Positions 33,141 through 42,894 are shown, numbered from the stretch's first letter. The stretch: 64,000 nt of DNA from Gaiellasilicea sp963761905 (GCA_963761905.1 CAVXIQ010000002.1:34479-98478); one strand, 5' to 3'. The notes: a model not told the origin generated them from the letters alone. A program made the numbers and translations.

Positions 33141-33177
33141 GCAAAGACGTTAGTTGATCGCTGTAGGCTTGACGGCC

Positions 33178-34396
33178 GTGACGCCGGACGACCGCCTCGA
33201 ACGGTATGCGCGCCTCGCCGTCGAGGTGGGCCTGAACGTCGGCGAAGGCCAGACGGTCTTCGTCAACGCGCTCGTCGACCACGCGCCGCTCGCCCGGGCA
33301 ATCGCGCGCATCGCCTACGAGAACGGCGCGCGCTACGTCGACGTCGAGTACGTCGACCAGCACGCGCGCCACGCACGGATGAAGCACGCGCCCGAGGAGA
33401 CGCTCGACTGGTCGGCTCCCTGGGCGCTCGAGAAGGTCGACTACATCGCCGAGCAGCGCGGCGCGCTGATCCAGATCTCCGGCGATCCGGAGCCCGAGCT
33501 CTTCGCCGATCTCGACGGCGCCCGCGTCGGCAAGACGCGGATGAAGCTGGTGGCCGAGCGCTACCTCGACACGATGAACAAGCGGCTGATGAACTGGTCG
33601 ATCGTCGCGTATCCGAACGAGGGCTGGGCGCGAACGGTCTTCGGCGAGCCCGACGTCGAGCGTCTCTGGAACGCCGTCGCAACGGCGACGCGGCTCGACG
33701 AAGCCGATCCCGTCGAGGCCTGGCGAGCTCCACATCGAGAAGCTCGACCAGCGGGCGAAAGGGCTGACCGAGCGTCGATTCGACGCCATCCGTTTCCGCG
33801 GCCCGGGCACAGACCTCACGGTCGGACTGACCGATCGGACGCTCTGGTGCACGGCGAAGGAGGCGACGGTCGACGGGCGCGAGCATGTCGTGAACATGCC
33901 GACCGAGGAGGTCTTCACGAGCCCTGACCGCCGCCGCACCGAGGGCGTCGTTCGCTCGACGACGCCGCTCGCTCTGGCCGGCACGATCGTCCGCGACCTC
34001 GAGATTCGCTTCGCGGGCGGCAAGGCGGTCGAGGTGAACGCGGCGTCGGGCGTCGACGTCGTCCGCGAGCAGATGCGCTCCGACGAGGGCGGCTCGATGC
34101 TCGGCGAGGTCGCGCTCGTCGACGGCGAGTCGCGGGTCGGCAAGACGGGGCTCGTCTTCCTGAACACGCTCTTCGACGAGAACGCCACCTGTCACATCGC
34201 CTACGGCTCGGGCATCCTCGAGGGAATCGAGGGCGGCGGCGAAGCGAGCGACGAGGAACTCGAGGCGCTCGGCTACAACACCTCGACGATCCACACCGAC
34301 TTCATGATCGGCGGCCCCGAGGTCGAGGTCGACGGGATCGAGGCGAACGGGACGGCCGTGCCGATCCTCCGAGGCGAGACGTGGCAGCTCGACTGA
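33178..34396 (+). CDS. M29-family metallo-aminopeptidase, one frame break
   Basis: GTG 33178 starts TPDDRLERYARLAVEVGLNVGEGQTV, the usual M29 (aminopeptidase T/S) N-terminus. Frame one ends after DPVEAWR; frame two resumes ELHIEKLDQRAKGLTERRFD and runs through RFRGPGTDLTVGL, NMPTEEVFTSP (metal-site Glu), HIAYGSG, and a C-terminal HTDFMIGGPEVEVDG (His-Thr-Asp metal ligands). One extra base near 33725 explains the break and the span is 3n+1. About 405 aa when corrected, normal for the family. Releases N-terminal residues from peptides. Confidence 0.87.
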
Positions 34397-34788
34397 CCGA
34401 GCAGACGGCGGCGTTCCCGCACGTCCGCAGGGAGCGCGTCCGCTTCCGGGATTGCGACGCGCTCGGTCACGTCAACAACGCCGTCTACTCGACCTACCTC
34501 GAGGAGGCGCGGCTGAACCTCCTCGGCGGGCTCCGCGAGTTCATCCTCGCGCGCGTCGAGATCGACTTCCGCGCCGAGCTGCGCGCCGGCGAGGAGATCG
34601 AAGTCGGGACGCGCGTTGGTCGGCTCGGCACGAAGAGCTTCGAGCTCGAGCACGAGATCCGCGCCGGCGAGACTGGCGACCGGGTCGTCGCCGAGGCGAA
34701 GAGCGTGCTCGTCGCCTACGACTACGAAAGGGGCGAGAGCGTGGAGCTGTCGGAGAGCCTGCGAGAGCGGTTGGAGTCAGCACGATGA
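34381..34788 (+). CDS. Acyl-CoA thioesterase, hot-dog fold (4HBT/YbgC type)
   Basis: 135 aa, GTG start overlapping the aminopeptidase 3' end by 16 bp. The signature RVRFRDCDALGHVNNAVYSTYLEEAR includes the catalytic Asp of the DxxxHxNN motif; ARVEIDFRAELRAGEEIEV and ELEHEIRAG complete the fold. Hydrolyses acyl-CoA esters; specificity unknown. Stop overlaps the next start (ATGA). Confidence 0.88.
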   Translation: MAARLTEQTAAFPHVRRERVRFRDCDALGHVNNAVYSTYLEEARLNLLGGLREFILARVEIDFRAELRAGEEIEVGTRVGRLGTKSFELEHEIRAGETGDRVVAEAKSVLVAYDYERGESVELSESLRERLESAR

Positions 34789-35207
34789 CGGCCGAGCTGC
34801 CGCTGACGGGAGGCTGCGGCTGCGGCGCGGTGCGCTTCGAGATCGACGCGCCGCTCGTCTCGGCCTCGTACTGCCATTGCACGCGCTGCCAGCGCCGCAC
34901 GGGCGCGGCCGCCTCGGCGAACGCCCGCCTGGCGCCGGGCGCGTTCCGGATCGTGGCGGGTGAGGAGCACGTCCGCGCCTGGGCGCCGGAGGGCGGGTTC
35001 GAGAAGGCGTTCTGTGGCCTCTGCGGCTCGGCCCTCTTCAGCCGCAACCCGGCCAGCGATGACGTCGCCGCAGGAGTCCGCCTAGGCGCGATCGACGGCG
35101 ACCCGGGAGTCCGCCCGCAGTGGCACCAGTTCGTCGCCTACGCCGCTGAGTGGGAGCCGATCCCGGACGACGGGCTGCCGCGCTATCCGGAGTCGCGCTC
35201 AGCCTGA
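34785..35207 (+). CDS. GFA-family (glutathione-dependent formaldehyde-activating-like) zinc protein
   Basis: 140 aa. Seven zinc-binding cysteines in the GFA pattern: TGGCGCGAVRF, ASYCHCTRCQRRTG, and FCGLCGSALFSR. C-terminal WHQFVAYAAEWEPIPDDGLPRYP is typical. Members bind two zincs; formaldehyde-glutathione chemistry is proven for few, so the assigned role is tentative. Coupled to the thioesterase. Confidence 0.88.
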   Translation: MTAELPLTGGCGCGAVRFEIDAPLVSASYCHCTRCQRRTGAAASANARLAPGAFRIVAGEEHVRAWAPEGGFEKAFCGLCGSALFSRNPASDDVAAGVRLGAIDGDPGVRPQWHQFVAYAAEWEPIPDDGLPRYPESRSA

Positions 35208-35453
35208 CGAGTCGACGTTCAACGCGCGAGTGTGCCTCGTGCAAACAAGGCAGTCGGGGTCGACTACAGTCGGAGCAACGGGGTCGTTCCTCGGCCCGAG
35301 GATCTATGTCCGAGTCCAAGACCCCGACGATACGTCGCCGGCGCACGGATCGAGAGCGTTAGAGCCTCTCCGAGCATTGCGAGCTGCACGCGCGTCCGGC
35401 AGCCTGCACTGGGCTCATAGACAAGGATCTTCGAGCATCTGCCTCACGAGATC
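35208..35453. other. Non-coding interval
   Basis: No frame here has a convincing start or recognisable sequence. It leads into an inverted repeat and a composite promoter element. Confidence 0.4.
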
Positions 35454-35483
35454 GTCACCCTTGAACTGCGGCTCAAGGGTGAC
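35454..35483. promoter_or_regulatory. Perfect inverted repeat upstream of the composite element
   Basis: 11-bp arms GTCACCCTTGA and TCAAGGGTGAC with an 8-nt spacer, ending 11 bp before composite element copy a. May be a terminator stem for the upstream operon or an operator; the arm half AAGGGTGA resembles the element's AGGGTG core. Confidence 0.45.
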
Positions 35484-35494
35484 CGATCGGCGAG

Positions 35495-35531
35495 TTCAGG
35501 GTGCGGGATCAGGGTGCCCCCCCGATGTCGG
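35495..35531 (+). promoter_or_regulatory. Composite element, copy a
   Basis: TTCAGGGTGCGGG, then ATCAGGGTGCCCC, then CCCGATGTCGG, each block starting 13 nt after the last. It lies 28 bp ahead of a remnant small gene and upstream of the MFS-to-nucleotidyltransferase gene run. Same layout as copies at 48826, 49427 and 60748. Confidence 0.7.
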
Positions 35532-35559
35532 TTCGCGGAGAACGCGGCAGGCTTGCCGC

Positions 35560-35808
35560 ATGTCCCGTTATAGCCTTCAGCACCTTCGCGATCGGCACTA
35601 AGGCGGCGTCGTGAACACCGCTCTCAAGAGGCACAAGAGCCCGCTTTGCCGCCGACCAACGCTCGCTTCCTACCTCTCCGGCTGGCGGCACGCGATCGGG
35701 TGGACGGCCGAGGAGCACCCTCGCCCTGATCTTCGGCGACGCATGCCGACGACAGTGCGCCGCCAAACGGCGGAAGCCCTGCCGTTCGCAGCCGGAGCGT
35801 CGTTGTGA
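35560..35808 (+). pseudogene. Remnant of the 80-aa small-protein family
   Basis: ATG 35560 starts MSRYSLQHLRDRH then a TAA. In the same frame GGVVNTALKRHKSPLCRRPTL and ASYLSGWRHAIGWT align with GVVFASFKGHESPLRHRPTL and ASCLSGGHAIWWT of the intact protein at 49732-49974. Distance from the composite element to the ATG is also alike in both. The 3' part has diverged. Broken by at least one stop codon. Confidence 0.65.
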
Positions 35809-35918
35809 GCTCCGCGCACGCACACGACTTCTACCGCCCAATCGTGCACAACAGGTCGAGGTTTCGGCTTCGGTCATGCGATGCGCGAGTCCCTCATTCC
35901 TGAGAGGAGTGCAGACTG

Positions 35919-37489
35919 ATGACGATCGACACGATCCAGCACGCCCGCCGTTGGAAAACGCTTGGCGTGCTCTCGCTGAGCCTGTTCATCATCGGGCTCG
36001 ACAACACGATTCTCAACGTCGCCCTGCCCACGCTGCAGGACGAGTTCGACGCCTCCCCCTCGAAGCTGCAGTGGATGGTCGACTCCTACCTGCTCGTCTT
36101 CGCCGGCCTGTTGCTCGTCTTCGGCACACTCGGCGACCGCTTCGGGCGCAAGCTCGCACTCCAGGCCGGCGTCTCGATCTTCGGCCTCGCGAGCCTCGGC
36201 GCCCTCGTCGCCGACTCGGCGAACGAGGTGATCGCCGTGCGCGCTGCGATGGGCGTCGGCGCGGCGCTGATCATGCCCGCCACGCTCTCGATCATCGCCA
36301 ACGTCTTCAGCGGCGAGGAGCGCGGTAAGGCGATCGCGATCTGGGCTGCCCTGGCAGCGGTCGGGATCGGGCTCGGCCCGCTGGCCGGCGGGCTGCTGCT
36401 CGAGTGGTTCGATGGTCGTCCGTCTTCCTGGTCAACGTCCCGGTCGCGGCGGTCGCCCTGCTGCTCGGCATCCGCTACGTGCCCGAGAGCCGTGATCCCC
36501 GGCCCGGCTCGTTCGACCTGCTCGGAGCCGCGCTCTCCGCTGCAGGCTTCAGCATCCTTGTGTACGCGATCATCGAGGCGCCCGAGCGGGGCTGGACGTC
36601 CGGTCTCGTGCTCGGTTCGCTCGCGGTGAGCGTCGCGCTGCTGGGTTTCTTCCTCTGGTGGGAGGGACGCATCAAGGACCCGATGCTCGACCTGGGCTTC
36701 TTCCGCAGCGCCCGTTTCAGCGTCGGCACGGCATCGGTCAGCGTCGCCTTCTTCGCCCTGCTCGGCGGCATCTTCGCGCTCACCCAGTACCTGCAGTTCG
36801 CCCACGGCTACAGCGCGATCAAGGCGGGCGCCGTCATGAGCCCGATCGCGCTGGGGCTGATGATGGGTGCCGGCTCCTCGAGCAAGGCCGTCCACCGACT
36901 CGGCACCGCACGCGTCGTCGCAGCCGGCTTGACCGGTCTCGCGCTGCTCCTCGCGCTGACCACGTTCTGGGAGCCGAGCACGGGTGCGTTCACGCTCGCT
37001 GCCTGGTTCTTCGGGCTCGCGCTCGCGATGGGCTGGGTGATGGCACCCGCCACCGAAGCCGTCATTGGCGCCGTGCCGGCCGCCAAGTCCGGAGTCGCCT
37101 CCGCCACCAACACCGTCGCGCGGATGGTCTCGGGCGCGCTCGGCGTCGCCGTGATCGGCTCGCTCGTCAGCTCCCTCTATTCGAACGACGTCGAAGGTTC
37201 GCTCGGGGCTTTGCCCCCGCAGGCCCAAGCTGTGGCCGAGGACTCGATCGGCGGCGCCAACGCGATCGCAACCCAACTCCCGCCCGAGGCGGCCTCCGGC
37301 TTGCTCGCCGCGACCGGCGAGGCGTTCACGCAGGCGATGGGTTTCGGCCTCCTCCTAGCCGCGGCGTTCGCTGCCACCGCGGCGGTGATCGTGCTCCGTT
37401 TCCTGCCGGCCCGCGAGCACACCGCCGCAGAAGCCGAGACGTCCACGCCCACAGTGCGCCCGCTCGCCGACCCCAGCGAAGCGGCGTAA
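35919..37489 (+). CDS. MFS drug exporter, DHA2 (EmrB/QacA) 14-TM type, one frame break
   Basis: Starts MTIDTIQHARRWKTLGVLSLSLFIIGLDNTILNVALPTLQDEF, with the D-x-T-I-x-N-V-A-L-P motif of helix 1. The motif-A loop is FGTLGDRFGRKLALQ and motif C lies in GIGLGPLAGGLLLEW. The frame breaks near 36412 and resumes WSSVFLVNVPVAAVALLLG; one missing base restores a 523-aa protein. A GAGAGGAG ribosome site precedes ATG 35919. Proton-driven export of cations or drugs is expected. Heads a co-directional gene run to 43664. Confidence 0.85.
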
Positions 37490-37503
37490 GGAGGCTCAAC
37501 GCA

Positions 37504-37713
37504 ATGCCAGCACTGATCGAGGACGACGCGCTGATCGGAGACGCGCACACGGCTGCGCTCCCACACGCCCTGCCCGCCGGGGCGGGTGGGGGTGCGGGTG
37601 TCCAGGCCGTCCACCTTGACAGGACGGCGTCCACCGGCAGCCGCTCGTTCGCCCTCGGCACCGCTGCCTCGGGCGTGGCCGGAATCCGCCTCATCCAAGC
37701 GAGGAGATCCTGA
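37504..37713 (+). CDS. Small ORF whose N-terminus mimics GH15 proteins
   Basis: 69 aa beginning MPALIEDDALIGDAHTAAL, which closely matches the usual start of GH15 glucoamylase/trehalase-like proteins (IEDYALIGDxxTAAL). The rest (LPHALPAGAGGGAGVQAV and onward) is unlike GH15. It ends at the first base of the true GH15 start codon (TGATGG overlap). Either a remnant of a second GH15 gene or a chance small ORF; translation coupling to GH15 is possible. Confidence 0.4.
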   Translation: MPALIEDDALIGDAHTAALPHALPAGAGGGAGVQAVHLDRTASTGSRSFALGTAASGVAGIRLIQARRS

Positions 37714-39539
37714 TGGCATTCGCCCTTCCAAACGCGCTGGCGAGCTCGGCCGACGACCGCTACCTCCCGATCGAGGAGCACGGCGTCGTCGGAGACCTGC
37801 GCACGGTCGCACTCGTCGGCAGCGACGGCTCGATCGACTGGTTCTGCTACCCGCACTTCGACTCGCCGAGCGTCTTCGGCGCGATCCTCGACGCAGACTG
37901 CGGCGGCCGCTATCGCATTGCTGCTGCAGCCCGGGCTACGACGAGGCAGCTGTACTTCCCGGACACGAACGTCCTCGTCACTCGCTTCCTCACGGAGGGC
38001 GGCGTGGCCGAGGTGCAGGACTTCATGCCGCTCGGCGGCGAGCGCGGCCGGCTGATCCGGCGCGTGGTCTGCGTCCGCGGCTCGATGCGCTTCCGGCTCG
38101 ACTGCGAACCGCGCTTCAACTACGGGCGCGACGAGCACGAGGTGACGGTCGGCGAGGACGGCGTCCGCTTCGAGTCGCCGTCGCTCTCGCTCGCGCTGGC
38201 GAGCCCGGTGCCCTTACTCGGCACCGGCACCGGAGTTGCGGCGAGCTTCGAGGTCGCCGAGGGCGAGACGGTGACGTTCGCGCTCGAGCAGGCCGAGGAA
38301 GGCGCCGAGCCGCGGCCACTCTCGGAGCAGGAGGCCGCAGCCGCCTTCGACGCGACGGTCGACTACTGGCTGGAGTGGGTTTCGCAGTCGACGTACGCCG
38401 GCCGCTGGCGGGAGACAGTCCACCGCTCCGCGCTGGCGCTGAAACTGCTCCAGTTCGAGCCCACGGGCGCGATCGTCGCAGCTGCAACGACCAGCCTGCC
38501 CGAGCAGCTCGGCGGCGAGCGCAACTGGGATTACCGCTTCACATGGATCCGTGACGCCGCGTTCTCGCTCTACGCCCTCATGCGGCTCGGCTTCACGGGC
38601 GAGGCGAAGGCATACGGCCAGTTCGTGCGCAGCTGCTTCGGCACGGCGTCCGCGGCCGACGTCGGCCCACTGCAGCTGATGTACGGCATCCACGGCGCAG
38701 TCGACCTGCCCGAGGAAGAGCTCCCCGGGTGGGAGGGCTACAAGGGTTCGGCACCGGTGCGGATCGGCAACGACGCCGCACCGCAGCTCCAGCTTGACAT
38801 CTACGGCTCGCTGCTCGATGCGATCTGGATCCACGAGAACTCCGGCCAGGGCCGCATCCCGTACGACGGCTGGCTCGCGCTGACCGAGATCGTCGAGTGG
38901 GTGTGCGAGAACTGGGACCGGCCGGATGACGGCATCTGGGAGACACGCGGCGGTCGGCGGAAGTTCACGCACTCGCGCCTCATGTGCTGGGTCGCGCTCG
39001 ACCGGGCGATCCGCATCGCGCGCGACCGCGCCTTCCCCGCCGACCTCGTGCGCTGGATGGCGGTGCGCGACGAGATCTACCGCGCGCTCATGGAGCGCAG
39101 CTGGAGCGAGAAGCGACAGGCGTTCGTGCAGTACGAGGGCGGCGATGTCCTCGACGCGGCCGTGCTGTTGATGCCGCTCGTGCACTTCATTGCGCCGGAC
39201 GATCCGCGCTGGCTGGCGACGCTCGACGCGATCACGGACGAGCTCGTCTCGGACAGCCTCGTCTACCGCTACGACCCAGCCGCCTCGCCGGACGGGCTGG
39301 CTGGAGACGAGGGCACCTTCTCGATCTGCTCCTTCTGGTACATCGAAGCGCTCTCCCGCTCCGGGCGCGTGCGTGAGGCCCGCCTCGCGTTCGAGAAGAT
39401 GCTCACCTACGCCAACCACGTCGGCCTTTACTCCGAGGAGATCGGACCGAGCGGCGAGCTGCTCGGCAACTTCCCGCAGGCATTCACCCACCTCGCGCTG
39501 ATCAGCGCGGCGGTCAATCTCGACCGGAAGCTCGGCTGA
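37713..39539 (+). CDS. GH15 glycoside hydrolase (glucoamylase/trehalase-like)
   Basis: 608 aa. ATG 37713 with GAGGAG 8 nt upstream. N-terminal beta domain: YLPIEEHGVVGDLRTVALVGSDGSIDWFCYPHFDSPSVF. Catalytic (alpha/alpha)6 barrel: GGERNWDYRFTWIRDAAFSLYALMRLGF near residue 270, GWEGYKGSAPVRIGNDAAPQLQLDIYG near 345, and the C-terminal DEGTFSICSFWYIEALSRSGR with GPSGELLGNFPQAFTHLAL. No signal peptide, so it acts in the cytoplasm, probably on trehalose or short alpha-glucans (inference from the family). Confidence 0.92.
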   Translation: MAFALPNALASSADDRYLPIEEHGVVGDLRTVALVGSDGSIDWFCYPHFDSPSVFGAILDADCGGRYRIAAAARATTRQLYFPDTNVLVTRFLTEGGVAEVQDFMPLGGERGRLIRRVVCVRGSMRFRLDCEPRFNYGRDEHEVTVGEDGVRFESPSLSLALASPVPLLGTGTGVAASFEVAEGETVTFALEQAEEGAEPRPLSEQEAAAAFDATVDYWLEWVSQSTYAGRWRETVHRSALALKLLQFEPTGAIVAAATTSLPEQLGGERNWDYRFTWIRDAAFSLYALMRLGFTGEAKAYGQFVRSCFGTASAADVGPLQLMYGIHGAVDLPEEELPGWEGYKGSAPVRIGNDAAPQLQLDIYGSLLDAIWIHENSGQGRIPYDGWLALTEIVEWVCENWDRPDDGIWETRGGRRKFTHSRLMCWVALDRAIRIARDRAFPADLVRWMAVRDEIYRALMERSWSEKRQAFVQYEGGDVLDAAVLLMPLVHFIAPDDPRWLATLDAITDELVSDSLVYRYDPAASPDGLAGDEGTFSICSFWYIEALSRSGRVREARLAFEKMLTYANHVGLYSEEIGPSGELLGNFPQAFTHLALISAAVNLDRKLG

Positions 39540-39543
39540 TCCG

Positions 39544-40962
39544 ATGCCCGCGGCCGTCTACGATCTCGTCGCGATCGGCTCGGGGCCTGCCGGCCAGCGC
39601 GCGGCTGTGCAGGCGGCCAAGCTGGGGAAGACGGCCGCGATCGTCGAGCAGGCCGCGGCGCTCGGCGGCGCCTCGACGAACACCGGCACTGTCCCCTCGA
39701 AGACGCTGCGCGCAGCCGCCCTCGAGCTGACCGGCCTCGCGCACGGCGTCTACACGAGCGCGTACAGGATCTCGGACGCGGTCACGGCCACCGACCTGCT
39801 CTGGCGCGCACGGCAGGTCATCGAACACGAGCGGGAGGTAATCCGCGACCAGCTGCGGCGCAATCGCATCGACATCCTCAGCGGAACCGCGTCATTCCTG
39901 GACGCCCACACCCTCGAGATCAGGGCGGCGGATGCGACCTATCGGGTCTCGAGCCAGCGGTTCGTGATTGCGGTCGGCACCACGCCGCTGCGGCCGCCGG
40001 GTGTGGACTTCGACGAGCGCACTGTGGTCGACTCGGACGGGATCCTGCGGCTCCGTGCCATCCCGCGCACGCTGACCGTCGTCGGCGGAGGCGTGATCGG
40101 GCTCGAGTACGCCTCGATTGCAGCGGCGCTGGGCACGTCGGTCACGGTCGTCGACAAGCGGGAGCGCCTGCTCGACTTCGTGGACGCCGAGATCGTGGAG
40201 GCGCTTCAGTACCACCTCCGTGGCCTCGGCGTGGCGTTCCGCCTCGGCGAAGAGGTGGACGCGGTGGAGCGCCGACCCGAAGGCGGTGCGGTGACCCACC
40301 TCCGCAGCGACAAGCAGATCCCCTCCGACGTCGTTCTCTACGCGGCCGGCCGCCAGGGAGCGACGGCTGATCTGGGGCTCCCGGCTGCGGGCCTCCAGGC
40401 GGACCGCCGCGGACAGATCGCAGTTGGCCCCGACTACAGCACCGCGCAACCACACATCTACGCCGCCGGCGACGTGATCGGCTTCCCGAGCCTCGCCGCG
40501 ACCTCCATGGAGCAGGGCCGACTCGCCGCGCTGGCGGCGTTCGGCCAGCCGGCTCGCTCAGTGCCCGAGCTTCTCCCCTACGGGATCTACACGATTCCGG
40601 AGATCTCGTTCGTCGGCAGAACCGAACACGAGCTGACGAAGGCCGCCGTTCCGTACGTCGCGGGCTTCGGCCGGTATCGCGAGGTGGTGCGAGGCGAGAT
40701 CTCCGGCGATCGGACTGGCCTGCTCAAGCTGCTCGTCCACGTTACGACGCGGAAGCTCCTGGGCGTCCACATCTTGGGAACCTCGGCAAGCGAGCTCGTC
40801 CATATCGGGCAGACCGCAATGGCCGGAGATCTGACGCTCGACTATCTGCTGGAAGCGGTCTTCAACGTGCCCACGCTCGCGGATGCCTACAAGGTGGCGG
40901 CCCTCGACGCAGCGAACCGGTTGAACGAGATCGCAGCCCACCGAACCGAGGCGGCTGCATGA
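39544..40962 (+). CDS. sthA: Soluble pyridine nucleotide transhydrogenase (SthA-like flavoprotein)
   Basis: 472 aa. FAD motif AIGSGPAGQRAAVQAAKLG at the N-terminus; the redox region is GGASTNTGTVPSKTL, where the CxxxxC disulfide of lipoamide dehydrogenases is absent (Ala/Ser and Thr instead). That, with NTGTxPSKT, points to SthA-type transhydrogenase balancing NADH and NADPH. NAD(P) motif VVGGGVIGLEYASI; second FAD block IYAAGDVIGFPSLA; C-terminal dimer domain HILGTSASELVHIGQ. Follows the GH15 gene by 4 bp. Confidence 0.87.
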   Translation: MPAAVYDLVAIGSGPAGQRAAVQAAKLGKTAAIVEQAAALGGASTNTGTVPSKTLRAAALELTGLAHGVYTSAYRISDAVTATDLLWRARQVIEHEREVIRDQLRRNRIDILSGTASFLDAHTLEIRAADATYRVSSQRFVIAVGTTPLRPPGVDFDERTVVDSDGILRLRAIPRTLTVVGGGVIGLEYASIAAALGTSVTVVDKRERLLDFVDAEIVEALQYHLRGLGVAFRLGEEVDAVERRPEGGAVTHLRSDKQIPSDVVLYAAGRQGATADLGLPAAGLQADRRGQIAVGPDYSTAQPHIYAAGDVIGFPSLAATSMEQGRLAALAAFGQPARSVPELLPYGIYTIPEISFVGRTEHELTKAAVPYVAGFGRYREVVRGEISGDRTGLLKLLVHVTTRKLLGVHILGTSASELVHIGQTAMAGDLTLDYLLEAVFNVPTLADAYKVAALDAANRLNEIAAHRTEAAA

Positions 40963-41103
40963 GCGGTTCTTGCTCCACCGGACCCGACGGCCGCTCGCTC
41001 CGGATCTGCATGCGCTCGCGTCGCGACTTCGGGCGTCGCGAGGGCTTGCGGTTCGTTTTCTCGTCTCGCACGTCAACGGGAATCTTCGATCAGGAGGCAC
41101 AAG

Positions 41104-41538
41104 ATGCGCATCGAACAGACATTCTTCGTCGGCCGGCCGCCGGAGGTCGTCTTCGATTACCTCACGAATCCGGCGAACCTTGCTGATTGGCAGACCTCCA
41201 AGACGTCGGTGGAGCTGCTCACCGATGGCGCTCCGCGGCTGGGAACACGTGTCCGGGAGCGCACGAAGCCCCCGGGCGGCAGGGAGTTCGAGCAGATCGT
41301 CGAGTTCACCGAGTTCGACCGACCCGTGCGCGTCCACGCGCACATCGTCGAGGGGCCGTACCCAATCGACGGAACGTGGTCGTTCGAGCCCGACGGTGAC
41401 GGGACGCGGGTGCACTTCGTCGCCGAAGGCGAGCTGCGCGGCGTGATGCGGGTTCTGCAGCCCGTCGCGAAGTTCGCCATGGATCGTCAGCTGGCCGGTT
41501 ATCACCGGAACCTTCGCAGCATCGTCGAGGCTGGCTAG
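41104..41538 (+). CDS. SRPBCC-superfamily (polyketide cyclase-like) small protein
   Basis: 144 aa with CAGGAGG 6 nt upstream of ATG 41104. Fold landmarks: MRIEQTFFVGRPPEVVFDYLTNPANLADWQ (first strand and lid helices) and GTWSFEPDGDGTRVHFVAEGEL, ending with a long helix FAMDRQLAGYHRNLRSIVEA. A hydrophobic-ligand-binding START-like fold; ligand unknown. Confidence 0.82.
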   Translation: MRIEQTFFVGRPPEVVFDYLTNPANLADWQTSKTSVELLTDGAPRLGTRVRERTKPPGGREFEQIVEFTEFDRPVRVHAHIVEGPYPIDGTWSFEPDGDGTRVHFVAEGELRGVMRVLQPVAKFAMDRQLAGYHRNLRSIVEAG

Positions 41539-41559
41539 GTACGCAGGGAGGCTGGTCGC

Positions 41560-42414
41560 ATGAATCGTGAGCGCGAGCCGCGCCTTTCCCTCCTGCCGAG
41601 CTGCGGCGGCCGAGTCGGCACGGCGGCGGCTGAACCGATTCGCGCAGGCGTGCTCAGGTTCGTGGCCTTCGAGCTCGGAGTCTGGGCCTTGCTGTACGCC
41701 GCCTATCTCGCCATCCGAGGGGCGACCATCGGCAGTCCGGCTGAGGCGCTCGCGAATGGTCGGGATATCGTCGCTCTCGAGCGAGCGCTCGGCATCTTCC
41801 ATGAGGCCCGGCTGCAGGGCGCGCTGTCTGCGTTGGAGTGGTTCTTCTCGGCTTATTACATGGTCGGGTTCGCGCCGCTGATCGCTGCGACGGTTCTCTG
41901 GCTCGCGTGGCGCCAGCCGCAGCGCTATCGCGAGCTCCGCACTGCGCTACTGCTCTCGATCGGCCTCGCCTCGGTCGTCTTCGTCCTCTTCCCCGCCGCC
42001 CCGCCGCGTCTTATCCCGGGGATCGGGATCATCGACACCGTCGGTCTTTCAGACCACGACAGCGGCTCAATCGCGGGCGTGCGCTTCAATCCCTACGCGG
42101 CGATGCCGAGCATGCACGTTGGCTGGAGCCTGCTTGTCGGGCTCGCCGGCTACCGGGCGGCTCGACGAAGGACAGTGCGAGCGCTCTTCGCCGCGCACCC
42201 ACTCGTGATGGTGCTAGCGGTCACGGCAACCGGCAACCACTTTGCTCTCGATGCGCTCGCGGGAGCAGCGATCGCCGCCGCCGTCCTCCTGCTCGCACGT
42301 CTCCCGGTGCACGCGATCAACAACTTCCGCTCGGCGATGGGACGCGCACGACGAGGCGCGCGCCGTTCGAGCAAAGCGTTTCCGCCGTGGTTCCAGCCCA
42401 GGCCCTCGTCCTAG
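41560..42414 (+). CDS. PAP2-superfamily membrane phosphatase/phosphotransferase
   Basis: 284 aa with about six helices. Catalytic blocks of the PAP2 family: a basic region near RRRTVR, AAMPSMHVGWSLLVGLAG (PSxH) and GNHFALDALAGAAIAAAV (GxHxxxDxxxG). The layout matches actinobacterial inositolphosphotransferase-like PAP2_3 proteins. Acts on a lipid or isoprenoid phosphate at the membrane face. Confidence 0.85.
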   Translation: MNREREPRLSLLPSCGGRVGTAAAEPIRAGVLRFVAFELGVWALLYAAYLAIRGATIGSPAEALANGRDIVALERALGIFHEARLQGALSALEWFFSAYYMVGFAPLIAATVLWLAWRQPQRYRELRTALLLSIGLASVVFVLFPAAPPRLIPGIGIIDTVGLSDHDSGSIAGVRFNPYAAMPSMHVGWSLLVGLAGYRAARRRTVRALFAAHPLVMVLAVTATGNHFALDALAGAAIAAAVLLLARLPVHAINNFRSAMGRARRGARRSSKAFPPWFQPRPSS

Positions 42415-42417
42415 TCC

Positions 42418-42894
42418 ATGCCGCTTCTCATCATCGGCATGCTGCGCGCGATCTGGGCGCTCCGGCGCGATCCCCAGTTCGTCTCGCTCGCACTCCTCAC
42501 CGTGATCGCGGTCACCACCGGTACGGGGTTCTACTCGTTGGTCGAAGGACTCCGCTTGGTCGACGCGTTCTACTTCAGCGTCATCACGCTGACCACCGTC
42601 GGCTACGGCGACTTTGCGCCCGAAACGGATGCCGGCAAGCTCTTCACCGCCGTGTACGTGCTCGTCGGCATCGGCATTCTGCTCGCCTTCGTCACGACGA
42701 TCGCCGCGAAGATGTCGCAGGTATCGCCGCTCCACCCCTTCAAGACCCAACCGCCGCAGCTTGATGGCGTCGCGGCCAGCATCGAGAGCGGCCGGGCACA
42801 GCGCGTAACGGTCGGCGAAGACGACACAGGCGCTCAGTCACCGAGCGGCTCGAGGACTGGGCGCGCGGCGCTCGACGCAAAGGAGACCAGTTGA
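42418..42894 (+). CDS. Two-helix potassium channel protein
   Basis: 158 aa. Two transmembrane helices (FVSLALLTVIAVTTGTGFYSLV and KLFTAVYVLVGIGILLAFVTTIAAKM) flank a pore loop FYFSVITLTTVGYGDFAP containing the K+ selectivity filter TVGYGD. No RCK domain. Works as a tetramer. Starts 3 bp after the PAP2 gene and overlaps the next start. Confidence 0.92.
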   Translation: MPLLIIGMLRAIWALRRDPQFVSLALLTVIAVTTGTGFYSLVEGLRLVDAFYFSVITLTTVGYGDFAPETDAGKLFTAVYVLVGIGILLAFVTTIAAKMSQVSPLHPFKTQPPQLDGVAASIESGRAQRVTVGEDDTGAQSPSGSRTGRAALDAKETS

